A DNA stretch of 64,000 nt from Streptomyces lucensis JCM 4490 (GTDB lineage: Bacteria > Actinomycetota > Actinomycetes > Streptomycetales > Streptomycetaceae), in the NCBI RefSeq assembly GCF_014650035.1, contig NZ_BMUE01000005.1, forward strand, positions 1-64,000, in the 5' to 3' direction. Of the stretch, positions 36,307-46,694 are shown one piece after another. Both the position numbers and the translations under genes were made by a program. Position 1 is the stretch's first letter. Each line of letters begins with the position of its first letter. A model generated the notes under the pieces. It saw only the letters and a list, made by a program, of their open reading frames with translations, made no database searches and was not told where the DNA came from.

Positions 36307-37791
36307 ATGAACGACCAGAACCAGCCCGGCGACTCGGCTGAGCACGAGTACGACCACGGGGCGCTCGGCGACGCCGAGTACGCGGAGTTCATGGAGCTCG
36401 CCGCGGAAGAGGGCTTCGACATCGAGGACGTCGAGGGCGCCATCGAGGCGGCGGGCCACGGTCCGCTGCCCGTGCTCGCCGTCGTCGGCCGTCCCAATGT
36501 CGGCAAGTCGACCCTGGTGAACCGGATCATCGGCCGCCGGGAAGCCGTGGTGGAGGACAAGCCCGGCGTCACCCGCGACCGCGTCACCTACGAGGCCGAG
36601 TGGGCGGGCCGCCGCTTCAAGGTCGTCGACACCGGCGGCTGGGAGCAGGACGTCCTCGGCATCGACGCCTCCGTGGCGGCCCAGGCCGAGTACGCGATCG
36701 AGGCGGCCGACGCGGTCGTCTTCGTGGTCGACGCCAAGGTCGGCGCGACCGACACCGACGAGGCGGTCGTGCGGCTGCTGCGCAAGGCCGGCAAGCCCGT
36801 CGTGCTGGCCGCCAACAAGGTCGACGGCCCGAGCGGCGAGGCCGACGCGGCCTACCTGTGGAGCCTCGGCCTCGGCGAGCCCCACCCCGTCTCCGCGCTG
36901 CACGGCCGCGGCACCGGTGACATGCTGGACGCCGTCCTGGAGGTGCTGCCGAACGCCCCGGAGCAGACCTTCGGCGGCGCCGGGATCGGCGGCCCCCGCC
37001 GCATCGCGCTGATCGGCCGCCCGAACGTCGGCAAGTCCTCGCTGCTGAACAAGGTGGCGGGCGAGGAGCGCGTCGTCGTCAACGAGCTGGCGGGCACCAC
37101 CCGCGACCCGGTCGACGAGCTGATCGAACTGGGCGGGGTGACCTGGAAGTTCGTGGACACGGCCGGTATCCGCAAGCGGGTCCACCTGCAGCAGGGCGCC
37201 GACTACTACGCCTCCCTGCGCACGGCCGCCGCCGTGGAGAAGGCCGAGGTCGCGGTCGTCCTGATCGACGCCTCCGAGAACATCTCCGTGCAGGACCAGC
37301 GGATCATCACCATGGCCGTCGACGCGGGCCGCGCGATGGTCATCGCCTACAACAAGTGGGACACCCTCGACGAGGAGCGCCGCTACTACCTGGAGCGGGA
37401 GATCGAGACCGAGCTGGGCCAGGTGGCGTGGGCCCCGCGCGTGAACGTCTCGGCGTACACGGGCCGGCACATGGAGAAGCTGGTCCCGGCGATCGAGACC
37501 GCCCTCGCCGGCTGGGAGACCCGCGTGCCCACCGGCCGCCTCAACGCCTTCCTCGGCGAACTGGTCTCCGCGCACCCGCATCCGGTGCGGGGCGGCAAGC
37601 AGCCGCGCATCCTCTTCGGCACCCAGGCCGGCACCAAGCCGCCGCGGTTCGTCCTCTTCGCCTCCGGCTTCATCGAGGCGGGCTACCGGCGCTTCATCGA
37701 GCGCCGTCTGCGCGAGGAGTTCGGCTTCGAGGGCACCCCGATCCACATCTCGGTGCGAGTGCGCGAGAAGCGCGGCGCGAAGAAGAAGTAG
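36307..37791 (+). CDS. der: Ribosome-associated GTPase Der (EngA)
   Basis: 494 residues. Two tandem TrmE-Era-EngA type G domains: [20 protein letters not shown] with [11 protein letters not shown] and DTGGWE, then [20 protein letters not shown] with [10 protein letters not shown] and DTAGIRKR, ending in a KH-like domain. An N-terminal acidic extension of about 55 residues is usual in actinobacteria. It is essential for 50S assembly. ATG 36307 was chosen; an in-frame GTG at 36238 would add 23 residues. The upstream genes are cmk and plsC. Confidence 0.95.
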   Translation: MNDQNQPGDSAEHEYDHGALGDAEYAEFMELAAEEGFDIEDVEGAIEAAGHGPLPVLAVVGRPNVGKSTLVNRIIGRREAVVEDKPGVTRDRVTYEAEWAGRRFKVVDTGGWEQDVLGIDASVAAQAEYAIEAADAVVFVVDAKVGATDTDEAVVRLLRKAGKPVVLAANKVDGPSGEADAAYLWSLGLGEPHPVSALHGRGTGDMLDAVLEVLPNAPEQTFGGAGIGGPRRIALIGRPNVGKSSLLNKVAGEERVVVNELAGTTRDPVDELIELGGVTWKFVDTAGIRKRVHLQQGADYYASLRTAAAVEKAEVAVVLIDASENISVQDQRIITMAVDAGRAMVIAYNKWDTLDEERRYYLEREIETELGQVAWAPRVNVSAYTGRHMEKLVPAIETALAGWETRVPTGRLNAFLGELVSAHPHPVRGGKQPRILFGTQAGTKPPRFVLFASGFIEAGYRRFIERRLREEFGFEGTPIHISVRVREKRGAKKK

Positions 37792-37815
37792 AGCGGGCGC
37801 AGGCGCCGTACGACA

Positions 37816-37853
37816 TGAAGGGCGGCCCCCGGTTCACCGGGGGCCGCCCTTCA
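37816..37853 (+). terminator. Intrinsic terminator after der
   Basis: A perfect 17-bp stem, TGAAGGGCGGCCCCCGG (37816-37832) with its reverse complement (37837-37853), and a TTCA loop. Downstream lies a convergent gene 12 bases away, so it may also serve that gene. Confidence 0.93.
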
Positions 37854-37864
37854 CCGTCCGCGTC

Positions 37865-38284
37865 TCACGCGCCGCGGCGCGGTCCCGGCGGCAGCGGCAG
37901 CGGCAGAGCCGCCGGGACCCGCTGCATCCCGGTCTCCTGCGGGCGCCCCAGCGTGCCGACCCGCTGCCACTGCGACTGCTGCTGTTGCTGCCGAGCGCTG
38001 TACGCCCCGGCGCTGTAGGCGCTGTACGTGCTGCTGAACGACCCCGCCCGGTGCCCCCCGTACGACCCGGTGGTCACCGCGAGGTCCCCGAAGGGGCTGA
38101 ACCCCAGATCCTCCTCCCCGCTGCGGTCGCCCGGCAGCGTGCGGAAGGCCTTGACCCACTCCGAGTAGAGCGCGTCGTAGATCGGCGTGGCCGAGGGCAC
38201 CCCGGCACTCTCCTGCGCCGTCCGGGCGGACGGAACGGAGGCGTAGGAGGACCGGCGGGGAGGGGGGGTGTCGTATGCGTGCAC
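37865..38284 (-). CDS. Hypothetical protein, Gln- and Ser/Tyr-rich
   Basis: 139 residues, starting MHAYDTPPPRRSSYASVPSA. The middle has an IYDALYSEWVKAFRTLPGDR block that looks helical and conserved; the second half is low complexity with SSTYSAYSAGAYSARQQQQQ. No membrane segment or known motif. Proteins like this occur in Streptomyces without assigned function. GTG 38284 is the start that includes the conserved block; the ribosome-binding site is weak. Confidence 0.7.
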   Translation of the reverse strand: MHAYDTPPPRRSSYASVPSARTAQESAGVPSATPIYDALYSEWVKAFRTLPGDRSGEEDLGFSPFGDLAVTTGSYGGHRAGSFSSTYSAYSAGAYSARQQQQQSQWQRVGTLGRPQETGMQRVPAALPLPLPPGPRRGA

Positions 38285-38373
38285 GTATGTCCAAACGACC
38301 GGGGCTCCAAAGGGATGCGGTCAGCGGGACGGGGCACGTGTCCGTGCCCCGTCCGCGGCCGGCGCCGCGAAGG

Positions 38374-39165
38374 TCACGTACCGGCGAGAGGAAGGGCCGC
38401 GGCGACCAGCAAGCCGTTCGCGGCGGCCTTGTCGAGCGCGTCCCGCAGCAGGTCCTCGCGCGGCTGCCGCCCGATCGATCCCACGGGCGCCGCGAACAGG
38501 AGCACCTGCTGGTGCTTGTTGGCCGCGGCCCGCCAGCCGTCCGTCACCTGCAGCGGCTGGTGCGCCTGCCACCAGGCGACCGGCTGCCCCCCGCCCGGGC
38601 CGGGCTGGAGCACCGCGTGCAGCTGGCCCACGGCGAGCAGGACCGACCAGCCGTGCAGCACCGGCGGTACGGAGACCAGCCGGCTCACCGGCAGGAAGCC
38701 CTGCTCGACGAGGAGCGGAAGGAAGTCGTCGCCGGGCCCGGCGGTGCCCGGGCGGACGATCGGAGAGGTCGGCTCCACGACGAGCGCCGGGTGCAGCTCG
38801 CCCTCGATGAGGACCAGTCCGCTCGTCACGCCGAGCACCGCCTGCTCGGCCACGGCCCTGTGCGGTGCGGTGCCGGCGAGGTCGCCGCCCGTACCGCCGA
38901 TGGAGCGGACGGCGCCCTGCAGCTGCTCCTCGGTGACCTGGACGACCTGCGAGGGCAGGCAGCCGGCGTGGGCGAAGGCGAGGACGGCGGTCTCGTCGCC
39001 GACGAACAGAACGGTGCTGGTGCGCTCCTGCTCGGAGTCGCCCGGGGTGCGGCAGGACGTGCAGTCGTAACTGCCCGGGGCGTTGTCTCCGGCGAGCAGC
39101 CGGTCGGCTTCTTCGTCGCCGATCTCGGCGCGTACGGCGTCACTCACGTCGAGCATGCGCGGCAC
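38374..39165 (-). CDS. Streptomyces-type hypothetical protein with a CxxC near the N-terminus
   Basis: 263 residues. After MLDVSDAVRAEIGDEEADRL a short DCTSCRTPGDSEQ segment holds a CxxC that could bind metal. The rest is mixed alpha/beta (VLFVGDETAVLAFAHAGCLP, GLVLIEGELHPALVVEPTSP) without a recognised fold. GGGAG five bases upstream supports GTG 39165; starting further upstream would add a Pro-rich stretch without a ribosome-binding site. No operon partner is visible. Confidence 0.75.
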   Translation of the reverse strand: MPRMLDVSDAVRAEIGDEEADRLLAGDNAPGSYDCTSCRTPGDSEQERTSTVLFVGDETAVLAFAHAGCLPSQVVQVTEEQLQGAVRSIGGTGGDLAGTAPHRAVAEQAVLGVTSGLVLIEGELHPALVVEPTSPIVRPGTAGPGDDFLPLLVEQGFLPVSRLVSVPPVLHGWSVLLAVGQLHAVLQPGPGGGQPVAWWQAHQPLQVTDGWRAAANKHQQVLLFAAPVGSIGRQPREDLLRDALDKAAANGLLVAAALPLAGT

Positions 39166-40404
<1,239 letters not shown>

Positions 40405-40426
40405 ATCGGCTGGCAGACTCGGCCCC

Positions 40427-41404
40427 ATGTTGGAGACCTCGGCACGACTGCTGCGCCTGCTCTCGCTGCTCCAGGCCCACCGCGAGTGGTCCGGCGCCGA
40501 CCTCGCGGAGCGGCTCGGCGTCACCCCTCGCACCGTGCGCCGGGACGTGGACCGGCTGCGCGAGCTGGGCTACCCCGTCAACGCCAGCCCCGGCACCGGC
40601 GGCGGCTACCAGCTGGGCGCGGGCGCCGAGCTCCCGCCGCTGCTGCTGGACGACGACGAGGCCGTCGCCGTCGCCGTCGGCCTGCGCACCGCCGCGGGGC
40701 AGGGCATCGAGGGCATCGGCGAGACCTCCGTACGTGCCCTGGCCAAGCTCGAACAGGTGCTGCCGGACCGGCTGCGCCGCCGGGTGGGCGCCCTCAACGC
40801 CTTCACCGTGCCCATGCTGCGCGGCGGCCCGCCGGCCGCCCCCGTCGACCCGGCGCTGCTGACCGAACTCGCCCACCTGTGCCGGGACACCGAGCGGCTG
40901 CGCTTCGCGTACCGGGGCCACGACGGCACCGAGAGCCGGCGCACCGTCGAACCGCACCGGCTGGTGTGCACCGAGCGGCGCTGGTACCTGGTCGCCTGGG
41001 ACCTCGACCGGGCGGACTGGCGGACCTTCCGCGTCGACCGCATCACCCCCAGGCCGCCGCACGGCCCCCGCTTCACCCCGCGCCGCCCGCCCGCCGAGGA
41101 CCTCGCCGCCTACGTCGCCCGGGGCGTCTCCACGCACGCCTACGCCACGCACTCCGCCGTACGTCTCCTCGTCCCCCTGCGCGAGGCCGCCGAGCGGGTC
41201 TCGCCGTCGGCCGGGACGCTGGAGGCCGACGGGGAGGACGCGTGCATCATGCGGTCCGGGGCCGCGAACCTGGACGTGATGGTCGTGCACATCATGATGC
41301 TGGGCCTGCCGTTCGAGGTGCTGGAGCCCGCCGGGCTGACCGAGGCCGTCAGGCGGGTCCGGGACCGGCTCGACGCGGCTCTGGCCCGGAGCGCGGCAGG
41401 ATGA
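40427..41404 (+). CDS. HTH/WYL-domain transcriptional regulator
   Basis: 325 residues. An N-terminal HTH_11-type winged helix (SARLLRLLSLLQAHREWSGA and LAERLGVTPRTVRRDVDRLR) is followed by a WYL domain with LRFAYRGHDG and VEPHRLVCTERRWYLVAWDL. WYL proteins bind nucleic acids or nucleotides and regulate, for example, DNA-damage responses in actinobacteria. ATG 40427 is 23 bases after a repeated palindromic element, which may be its own operator. There is no target gene next to it that I can name. Confidence 0.9.
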   Translation: MLETSARLLRLLSLLQAHREWSGADLAERLGVTPRTVRRDVDRLRELGYPVNASPGTGGGYQLGAGAELPPLLLDDDEAVAVAVGLRTAAGQGIEGIGETSVRALAKLEQVLPDRLRRRVGALNAFTVPMLRGGPPAAPVDPALLTELAHLCRDTERLRFAYRGHDGTESRRTVEPHRLVCTERRWYLVAWDLDRADWRTFRVDRITPRPPHGPRFTPRRPPAEDLAAYVARGVSTHAYATHSAVRLLVPLREAAERVSPSAGTLEADGEDACIMRSGAANLDVMVVHIMMLGLPFEVLEPAGLTEAVRRVRDRLDAALARSAAG

Positions 41405-41747
41405 CCGAGGGGCGCCGGGCCGCGCCGCCCGCGGCCGGCGCGTGCGGCGGACATGTGCCGGAGACGTGAAATTCCTATGCGGCGTCAGCCGTGCCGGGAG
41501 CGCGCCGGATTGCTCCGGGAAATCGCGCCCCGGGACCGCGCCCGGACCCGCGGCGACGCTTTCCGCCGGATATTCCGGCGCGCTGCCCCGACGCGCGAGA
41601 ATTCTGTTCGATTACCCCGGCACACGGAACGGAAACCCCCGAACGTGTGACGGAGTTCGAGGGAAACGCGGACCCGGAAGCTGTGACGAAAGCGTGACCG
41701 GAAGCGGATGCTTCTCTTACCCGGCCATGCCCGGCTAGCGTGGCGGC
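41405..41747. other. 343-base intergenic region between WYL regulator and I78-like gene
   Basis: No supported gene, though several short frames are open. It has lower GC around 41580-41720. A 15-bp palindrome, GCCGGA-TAT-TCCGGC, lies at 41565-41579. An ATG at 41401 overlapping the WYL stop opens a 22-codon frame without further support. The promoter of the small I78-like gene should be near 41700-41735. Confidence 0.5.
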
Positions 41748-41963
41748 ATGGCACCGATTCCCACTCCGCAGACGGAGCCCCAGGACAGTCCGGACGGGTA
41801 TGTCGGCCTCGACGCCGAGCACGCCGAGCGGCTCGCCCGGCAGCGGGGGTGGCCGGCGGTGCGGTCGCTGCCGCCGGGCGCGATCATCACCATGGAGTAC
41901 CGGGTCGGGCGGCTGAACTTCGAGGTGCGCGACGGCCGGGTGGCCCGCGCCTGGAAGGGCTGA
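41748..41963 (+). CDS. Proteinase inhibitor I78 family-like protein
   Basis: 71 residues. The second half, SLPPGAIITMEYRVGRLNFE followed by VRDGRVARAWKG, matches the I78 pattern of a beta-hairpin with a Pro-Gly and TM-Y-R-x2-RLN core. No signal peptide, so a cytoplasmic inhibitor or an I78-like fold protein with another role. Very short but well defined; ATG 41748 is close after a plausible TAGCGT -10 (41736-41741 region). A strong bidirectional hairpin follows. Confidence 0.85.
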   Translation: MAPIPTPQTEPQDSPDGYVGLDAEHAERLARQRGWPAVRSLPPGAIITMEYRVGRLNFEVRDGRVARAWKG

Positions 41964-41988
41964 CCGCCCGCTTCCCGCGCGGGTACGC

Positions 41989-42025
41989 CGAAGGCCCCGC
42001 TCCCGGCAGGGAGACGGGGCCTTCG
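41989..42025. terminator. Bidirectional intrinsic terminator
   Basis: CGAAGGCCCCGCTCCC (41989-42004) and GGGAGACGGGGCCTTCG (42009-42025) form a 16-bp stem with one bulged A and a GGCA loop. It lies between the I78-like gene and the convergent PAP2 gene. Confidence 0.9.
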
Positions 42026-42085
42026 CCGCGTGCGGGGTGGTCGTGCGTACCGGAACCCCGCCGCCTCCCGGCCGTCGGCCGCCCG

Positions 42086-43114
42086 TCAGGGGCGGGCCGG
42101 CTGGGACGCGCCGCGCGGGAGCCGGTCGGCGTGCGGGACCCGGTCGGCGTGCGGCGGGCGGCGGCTGCCCACCGGGGTGACCGGGGTGCGCTCCGAGCGG
42201 GCCGTGTGCGGACCGGGGGCCAGGTGCACCGGTCCGCGGGAGGCGCGGGTGGAGGAGACCGGCTCGCGCACCGGTGCGGGCTCGGCGGGCACGCCGCGGG
42301 GCCTGAGCACCACCGGTGTGACCGGGACGGCCGGTTCGGCGACCGGCCGGCGGCGGCGGGCGCGCCAGCGGTCGCGCAGGTCGAGGAGGCGGCGCTCCGC
42401 CCGGGCGATCAGCGGCTCGCACCACGGCAGGGCCAGCAGGATCAGCAGGCCGGCGGCCCAGCCCAGCAACACGTCGCTCAGCCAGTGCGTACCGAGGTAG
42501 ACGGTGGTGAGGCCGACGCCGAGCGAGGTGACCGCGGACAGCGCCGACAGCCAGCGGCGGGCTCGGGGCGTGGAGGCCAGATACGCCAGGATTCCCCAGG
42601 TCACAACCGCGTTGGCGGTGTGGCCGCTGGGGAATATATCGCCGCCCAGGCCCATTTCGTTCGACCCGATCATGGTCGCGTAGTGCGGACCGAGCCGCCC
42701 CATGCCGATCTTGGCGGCGCCGACCGTGATGTTCAGCAGCAGCAGCGAGGCGGCCAGGGTCAGCAGCGGGCGGAGGGTGTGCTGCCGCCAGGAGCGCCAG
42801 CCGAGCCAGGACGCGACCATCACCGCGGTGGGGCCGCGCTGGCCGAGCACCACGTAGTAGTCGAGGAAGGCGTGGATCTCCGGCCACTGCTGGTAGGGCC
42901 GGAAGAACATGACCTGCCAGTCCAGCCGGACCAGCCAGGAGGTGGTCACCACGGCCCACACGATCGCCAGGTAGAAGGCCAGGGTCGCCGAGAACAGCAC
43001 GACCCGGTGCCGGCTCATCCTCGGCACATCGATGTGGGCCGGCCGTTCCGGCTCACGGTCCAGCCTGGCGAACACCCGGTCCAGTCTCCGGGTGAGGTTT
43101 CGTTCGGTACGCAC
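42086..43114 (-). CDS. PAP2-superfamily phosphatase, integral membrane
   Basis: 342 residues. About six membrane segments from residue 38 to 215 carry the PAP2 motifs: KIGMGRLGP, GDIFPSGHTANAV and VYLGTHWLSDVLLG. These define lipid phosphate phosphatases that act on undecaprenyl pyrophosphate, phosphatidate or similar substrates at the outer face. The last 110 residues are a Pro/Arg-rich disordered cytoplasmic tail (SRRPPHADRVPHADRLPRGA), longer than in most relatives. GTG 43114 gives a short N-terminus; the ribosome-binding site is weak. Confidence 0.88.
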   Translation of the reverse strand: MRTERNLTRRLDRVFARLDREPERPAHIDVPRMSRHRVVLFSATLAFYLAIVWAVVTTSWLVRLDWQVMFFRPYQQWPEIHAFLDYYVVLGQRGPTAVMVASWLGWRSWRQHTLRPLLTLAASLLLLNITVGAAKIGMGRLGPHYATMIGSNEMGLGGDIFPSGHTANAVVTWGILAYLASTPRARRWLSALSAVTSLGVGLTTVYLGTHWLSDVLLGWAAGLLILLALPWCEPLIARAERRLLDLRDRWRARRRRPVAEPAVPVTPVVLRPRGVPAEPAPVREPVSSTRASRGPVHLAPGPHTARSERTPVTPVGSRRPPHADRVPHADRLPRGASQPARP

Positions 43115-43214
43115 CCAATCGACGTTACAGCGAGTGAGCGGTCTGCCCGGTCGAAACAGCGGCTTTGTGATGACGATGTGATGTGGGAAACGTCTCAAGG
43201 GCCGTCCGAATTAC

Positions 43215-43232
43215 CGGGATTCCGCAATCCCG
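43215..43232 (-). terminator. Weak hairpin downstream of the mannosyltransferase-like gene
   Basis: CGGGATT-CCGC-AATCCCG, a 7-bp stem with a 4-base loop, about 120 bases after the stop of the minus-strand gene. The region is AT-richer than its surroundings. Termination is plausible but the hairpin is short. Confidence 0.4.
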
Positions 43233-43351
43233 TGAGGACCCTCTCTTCAATTCCTTTGATCATGCCGGGTGTTGTTTATACGGCGCTTATGAATGCGTTA
43301 ACCCGGACCCCGCGCCGAATTCTCCGGGGCGTCGCCGGCCGCAAAAGTCGA

Positions 43352-44710
43352 TCATGGTGGACCGGAGCCGTTCAGCCAGAAGGCCCCGTAGACCGCCGCG
43401 GCGACCGCCAACCCCACTGCGACCAGCACGGATCGGGACGTGCGCGGCCGGGCGAGGGCGCGGGCGAGCGGCAGCAGCACAGGGAAGGCGGGCATCAGCA
43501 ACCGGGGCTTGGAGCCGAAGTAGCTCGACGCGCACAGGGCGAGCGCGAGCACCACACCCGTGTACACCAGCAGTTCGACGGGCTGACGCTCGCGGATCCC
43601 GGTGATGTACAGCCAGATCAGCAGCGCGACCCCGACGATCAGACCGGTGCCCGCGAGAGCGGACGGGAATGACGTGAACTTGTCGGCCACGAACCGGGCG
43701 AACGCGTACCCGCCGTCGAACCCGTTGCGCCAGCCGGCCTGAACGTCGAGGTAGCCGAGAGGTCCCTCACCGGTGCGGTGGCCGACCCACAGGACATAGC
43801 CGGCGGCCCCCAGCGGAGCGAGCGCCATGCCCAGCGCGCGCCGCCAGGCCGGGGCGTGCGGGGTGACGTGTGCGCCGGGAGTGGAGGAAAGCGCGCCTGG
43901 GGCACGGGAGGTGTCCGCGCCCGCCGCGGGTGTCGGGACCTCCGTCGCGCGGGGGGCTCGCGCCGCATTCGGGGCGCCGGAGGGTGTCAGCTCGCGCCCC
44001 GCGCGCGCACTCTTCTCCCGCGCCGGGGCGTGTTCGCCGAACCGTGCGCCGTCGGCGTCCCGTGTGCTTCGCTCCCGCACGAACGAGATCACGGCCGCGA
44101 CCCACACCGCGGCGACCACCGCCGCGCCCACCGGCCGGGTCAGCCCCGCCAGCGCCGCCAGCAGACCCGCGGCCACCCACCGCCCGGTCAGCACGGCGTA
44201 CAGCGACCAGGCCGCGAGCGCCGTGAACAACGACTCGCTGTACGCCATCGACTGCACGATCCCGACGGGCAGCACCGCCCACACCAGCACGGCGCACACG
44301 CCCACCCGGTCGCCGTGGACGTGGTCGGCGACCGCGTAGATCCCCACCGCCGCGGCGAGCGAGGCCGACAGGGCGACCACGAAACCGGCGTCCGCGTACG
44401 ACAGCGGAGCGACCGCGTGCAGCAGTCGCTCCAGCCACGGCAGCAGCGGGAAGAACGCCAGATTGGAGTGGACGTCCCCGTTCGGCAGCCGCACCTCGTA
44501 GCCGTACCCCAGCTCGGCGACCCGGGTGTACCAGAGCGAGTCCCACCGCGCTGTCAGCAGGGTGTAGGCGCTCTTGCCGCGCGCGGCGCTCCACACCGTC
44601 AGGACGAGCAGTCCCAGGGCGCGGACCGCCGCATAAGCCACGAGGGCACGCGCGGCCCGGTGCGGAAGGGGGGCGCGGAGCGGGGTCACACGCGTCTGGA
44701 GATCGGTCAC
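43352..44710 (-). CDS. PIG-V-like polytopic mannosyltransferase
   Basis: 452 residues with about eight to ten membrane segments. The N-terminal loop ARWDSLWYTRVAELGYGYEV and SNLAFFPLLPWLERLL resembles the first luminal loop of PIG-V/GT-C mannosyltransferases, which use polyprenyl-phosphate mannose. A Pro/Ala/Arg-rich insertion of about 80 residues (around 225-305) interrupts two membrane segments. GTG 44710 was chosen, as no good site exists upstream. It could take part in protein or lipid mannosylation of the cell envelope, but the acceptor is unknown. Confidence 0.8.
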   Translation of the reverse strand: MTDLQTRVTPLRAPLPHRAARALVAYAAVRALGLLVLTVWSAARGKSAYTLLTARWDSLWYTRVAELGYGYEVRLPNGDVHSNLAFFPLLPWLERLLHAVAPLSYADAGFVVALSASLAAAVGIYAVADHVHGDRVGVCAVLVWAVLPVGIVQSMAYSESLFTALAAWSLYAVLTGRWVAAGLLAALAGLTRPVGAAVVAAVWVAAVISFVRERSTRDADGARFGEHAPAREKSARAGRELTPSGAPNAARAPRATEVPTPAAGADTSRAPGALSSTPGAHVTPHAPAWRRALGMALAPLGAAGYVLWVGHRTGEGPLGYLDVQAGWRNGFDGGYAFARFVADKFTSFPSALAGTGLIVGVALLIWLYITGIRERQPVELLVYTGVVLALALCASSYFGSKPRLLMPAFPVLLPLARALARPRTSRSVLVAVGLAVAAAVYGAFWLNGSGPP

Positions 44711-44822
44711 GGGCTCGATTATCGACCGGCCCGGGAACCGGACGGGCCGCCGGGTCGTGGTCAAGAGCAGGCGGGGTGGCGTACGCCACACGGGTTCCCG
44801 CACGCGTGTGAGAGGTCCGCCA

Positions 44823-44832
44823 CGTGTACACG
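44823..44832. promoter_or_regulatory. Palindrome upstream of the drug exporter gene
   Basis: CGTGTACACG is a perfect 10-bp palindrome in the 260-base divergent region between the mannosyltransferase and the MFS exporter. A regulator operator is possible; no TetR/MarR gene is adjacent, so this is weak. Confidence 0.35.
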
Positions 44833-44970
44833 CGGTGAACTCGCGTACGCTGGCGAGCCACCCGTGTGGGTTCGCGCGGGCCGGGGAAACCGCTCCTTCC
44901 CGGCCGTACGACAGGGAGTCCCCACCCCGTCGCTCCGCCCCATGCGAGGGATCATCTGGGAGGTACGTAC

Positions 44971-46602
44971 ATGTCCGGGACGACCGCGGCTGCCGCACGG
45001 CCGCGCCGTCGGGCGGCCGGGGCCGGTGCCAACCGCTGGGTCGTCCTCGTCGTCCTCTGCGTGAGTCTGCTGCTCGTCGCCCTCGACGCGACCGTGCTGC
45101 ACGTGGCGGTCCCCGCCGTCACCGAGGACCTCAGGCCCGGTGCCATAGAACTGCTCTGGATCGTCGACGTATACCCCCTGGTCTGCGCCTCGCTGCTGAT
45201 CCTCTTCGGCACCCTGGGCGACCGCGTCGGCCGCAGACGCGTCCTGCTGCTCGGGTACGCCCTGTTCGGCGTCGCCTCGGCCGTGGCCGCCTTCGCGCCC
45301 AGTGCCCTGACGCTGATCCTCGCCCGCGCGCTGCTCGGCGTCGGCGGCGCCATGATCATGCCCGCGACCCTGTCCATCCTCCGCCAGGTCTTCCCCGACC
45401 GGCGCGAACGCGCGCTCGCCATCGGCATCTGGAGTGCGGTCGCCGCCGTCGGCGCGGCGGTCGGACCGCTGCTCGGCGGATTCCTGCTGGAGCACTTCTG
45501 GTGGGGCTCGGTCTTCCTGGTGAACATTCCGCTGATGCTGGTCAGCCTGCCGGTGGGCCGGATCCTGCTGCCCGAGTCCCGGGGCGACCGCGAGGGCCCC
45601 TGGGACGTGACCGGCGCGCTGATGGCGGCCGCCGGGCTCTTCGCAACGGTCCTCGGCGTGAAGCGGCTGGGCGGCGGCGAGGCGGTCGCCAGCCCCTTCA
45701 CCGTGCTGCCGCTGCTGACCGGTGCGGTCCTGCTCCTGCTCTTCGTGCGGCGCCAGCGCCGGCTGCCGTACCCGCTGGTGGACCTGCGGATGTTCCGGCG
45801 GCCCGCGTTCAGCACCTCCGTGGGCTGCATCGTGCTGGCGATGCTGGCGCTGGTCGGCCTCGAGCTGATCGCCGCCCAGTACCTGCAGCTGGTGCTCGGC
45901 CTGTCGCCGCTGGAGACGGGCCTCAGGCTGCTGCCCCTGACGGTCGCGGCGATGGCCGCGGGCCTGGCGGGCGCGCGCATGCTGCGCCGCTTCGGGCCGC
46001 GCCGCATGGTCGGCTGCGGCTTCTGCCTGACCGCGGCCGCGGTGCTGACCCTGACGGCGATGGGCGGCGCCGACAATCCCACGCTGCTGCTGGCCGGCTT
46101 CGTGCTGCTGGGCTTCGGCCTGGAGACCACCCTCTTCGGCGCCTACGAGTCCATGCTCAGCGAGGCCCCGGCCGACCAGGCCGGCGGCGCGGCGGCGATC
46201 GGCGAGACGTCGTACCAGCTCGGGGCCGGCATCGGCATCGCGCTGCTCGGCAGCGTGATGAACGCGGCGTACACCCCCGGGCTCCGCTCGGTTCCGGGCG
46301 TGCCGGCGCGGGCGTCGGGAGCGGCGGGCCACTCGCTGGGCGAGGCCTACGAGATCGCCGGCCGGCTCGGGGGAACCGCCGGAACCGCGCTGCGCCGGGC
46401 CGCGCGGGACTCCTTCGTGCACGGGCTGCACGTGACGCTGCTGGTGAGCGCGGGCCTGTTGCTGCTGGGCGCGGCGATGGCACTGCGGCTGCCGCGGACC
46501 ATGCAGTGCGGTGAGGAGCAGGACGCGACCGGGACCGGAGCGGGCGTGCCGGCGCCGCGGGAGGCGCGGGCGGCCCGGTCCGAGCCGCGGGTCTCCGCCT
46601 GA
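44971..46602 (+). CDS. MFS drug exporter, DHA2 family (14 membrane segments)
   Basis: 543 residues. Motif A GTLGDRVGRRRVLLLGYALF after the second segment, motif C GIWSAVAAVGAAVGPLLGGF in the fifth, and LLWIVDVYPLVCASLL are typical of DHA2 proton antiporters such as EmrB and QacA. The C-terminus ends in a short polar tail. Substrates are toxic amphiphiles or antibiotics and cannot be predicted. ATG 44971 follows GGGAGG at 44958-44963. It may be regulated from the region before it, but no regulator gene is adjacent. Confidence 0.92.
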   Translation: MSGTTAAAARPRRRAAGAGANRWVVLVVLCVSLLLVALDATVLHVAVPAVTEDLRPGAIELLWIVDVYPLVCASLLILFGTLGDRVGRRRVLLLGYALFGVASAVAAFAPSALTLILARALLGVGGAMIMPATLSILRQVFPDRRERALAIGIWSAVAAVGAAVGPLLGGFLLEHFWWGSVFLVNIPLMLVSLPVGRILLPESRGDREGPWDVTGALMAAAGLFATVLGVKRLGGGEAVASPFTVLPLLTGAVLLLLFVRRQRRLPYPLVDLRMFRRPAFSTSVGCIVLAMLALVGLELIAAQYLQLVLGLSPLETGLRLLPLTVAAMAAGLAGARMLRRFGPRRMVGCGFCLTAAAVLTLTAMGGADNPTLLLAGFVLLGFGLETTLFGAYESMLSEAPADQAGGAAAIGETSYQLGAGIGIALLGSVMNAAYTPGLRSVPGVPARASGAAGHSLGEAYEIAGRLGGTAGTALRRAARDSFVHGLHVTLLVSAGLLLLGAAMALRLPRTMQCGEEQDATGTGAGVPAPREARAARSEPRVSA

Positions 46603-46654
46603 TCCGCTCTGGACGTGCGCGACACTGCACCGTAACGTCGGCCGGAGAACCGTG

Positions 46655-46669
46655 ACTAGCGCTGCTAGT
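46655..46669. promoter_or_regulatory. Inverted repeat before the acyl-CoA dehydrogenase gene
   Basis: ACTAGC-GCT-GCTAGT, 6-bp arms with a 3-base centre, ends 25 bases before the start codon. Placement near the transcription start suggests an operator. Confidence 0.45.
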
Positions 46670-46694
46670 TTTCCAGTGTGCCGGAGGGTGTCCC

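Noticed and set aside
41475..42959. 494-codon minus-strand frame overlapping the I78-like and PAP2 genes
   Set aside because: It overlaps the PAP2 gene in another frame and has no membrane pattern or known domain; the PAP2 motifs KIGMGRLGP and PSGH lie in the gene called at 42086-43114.
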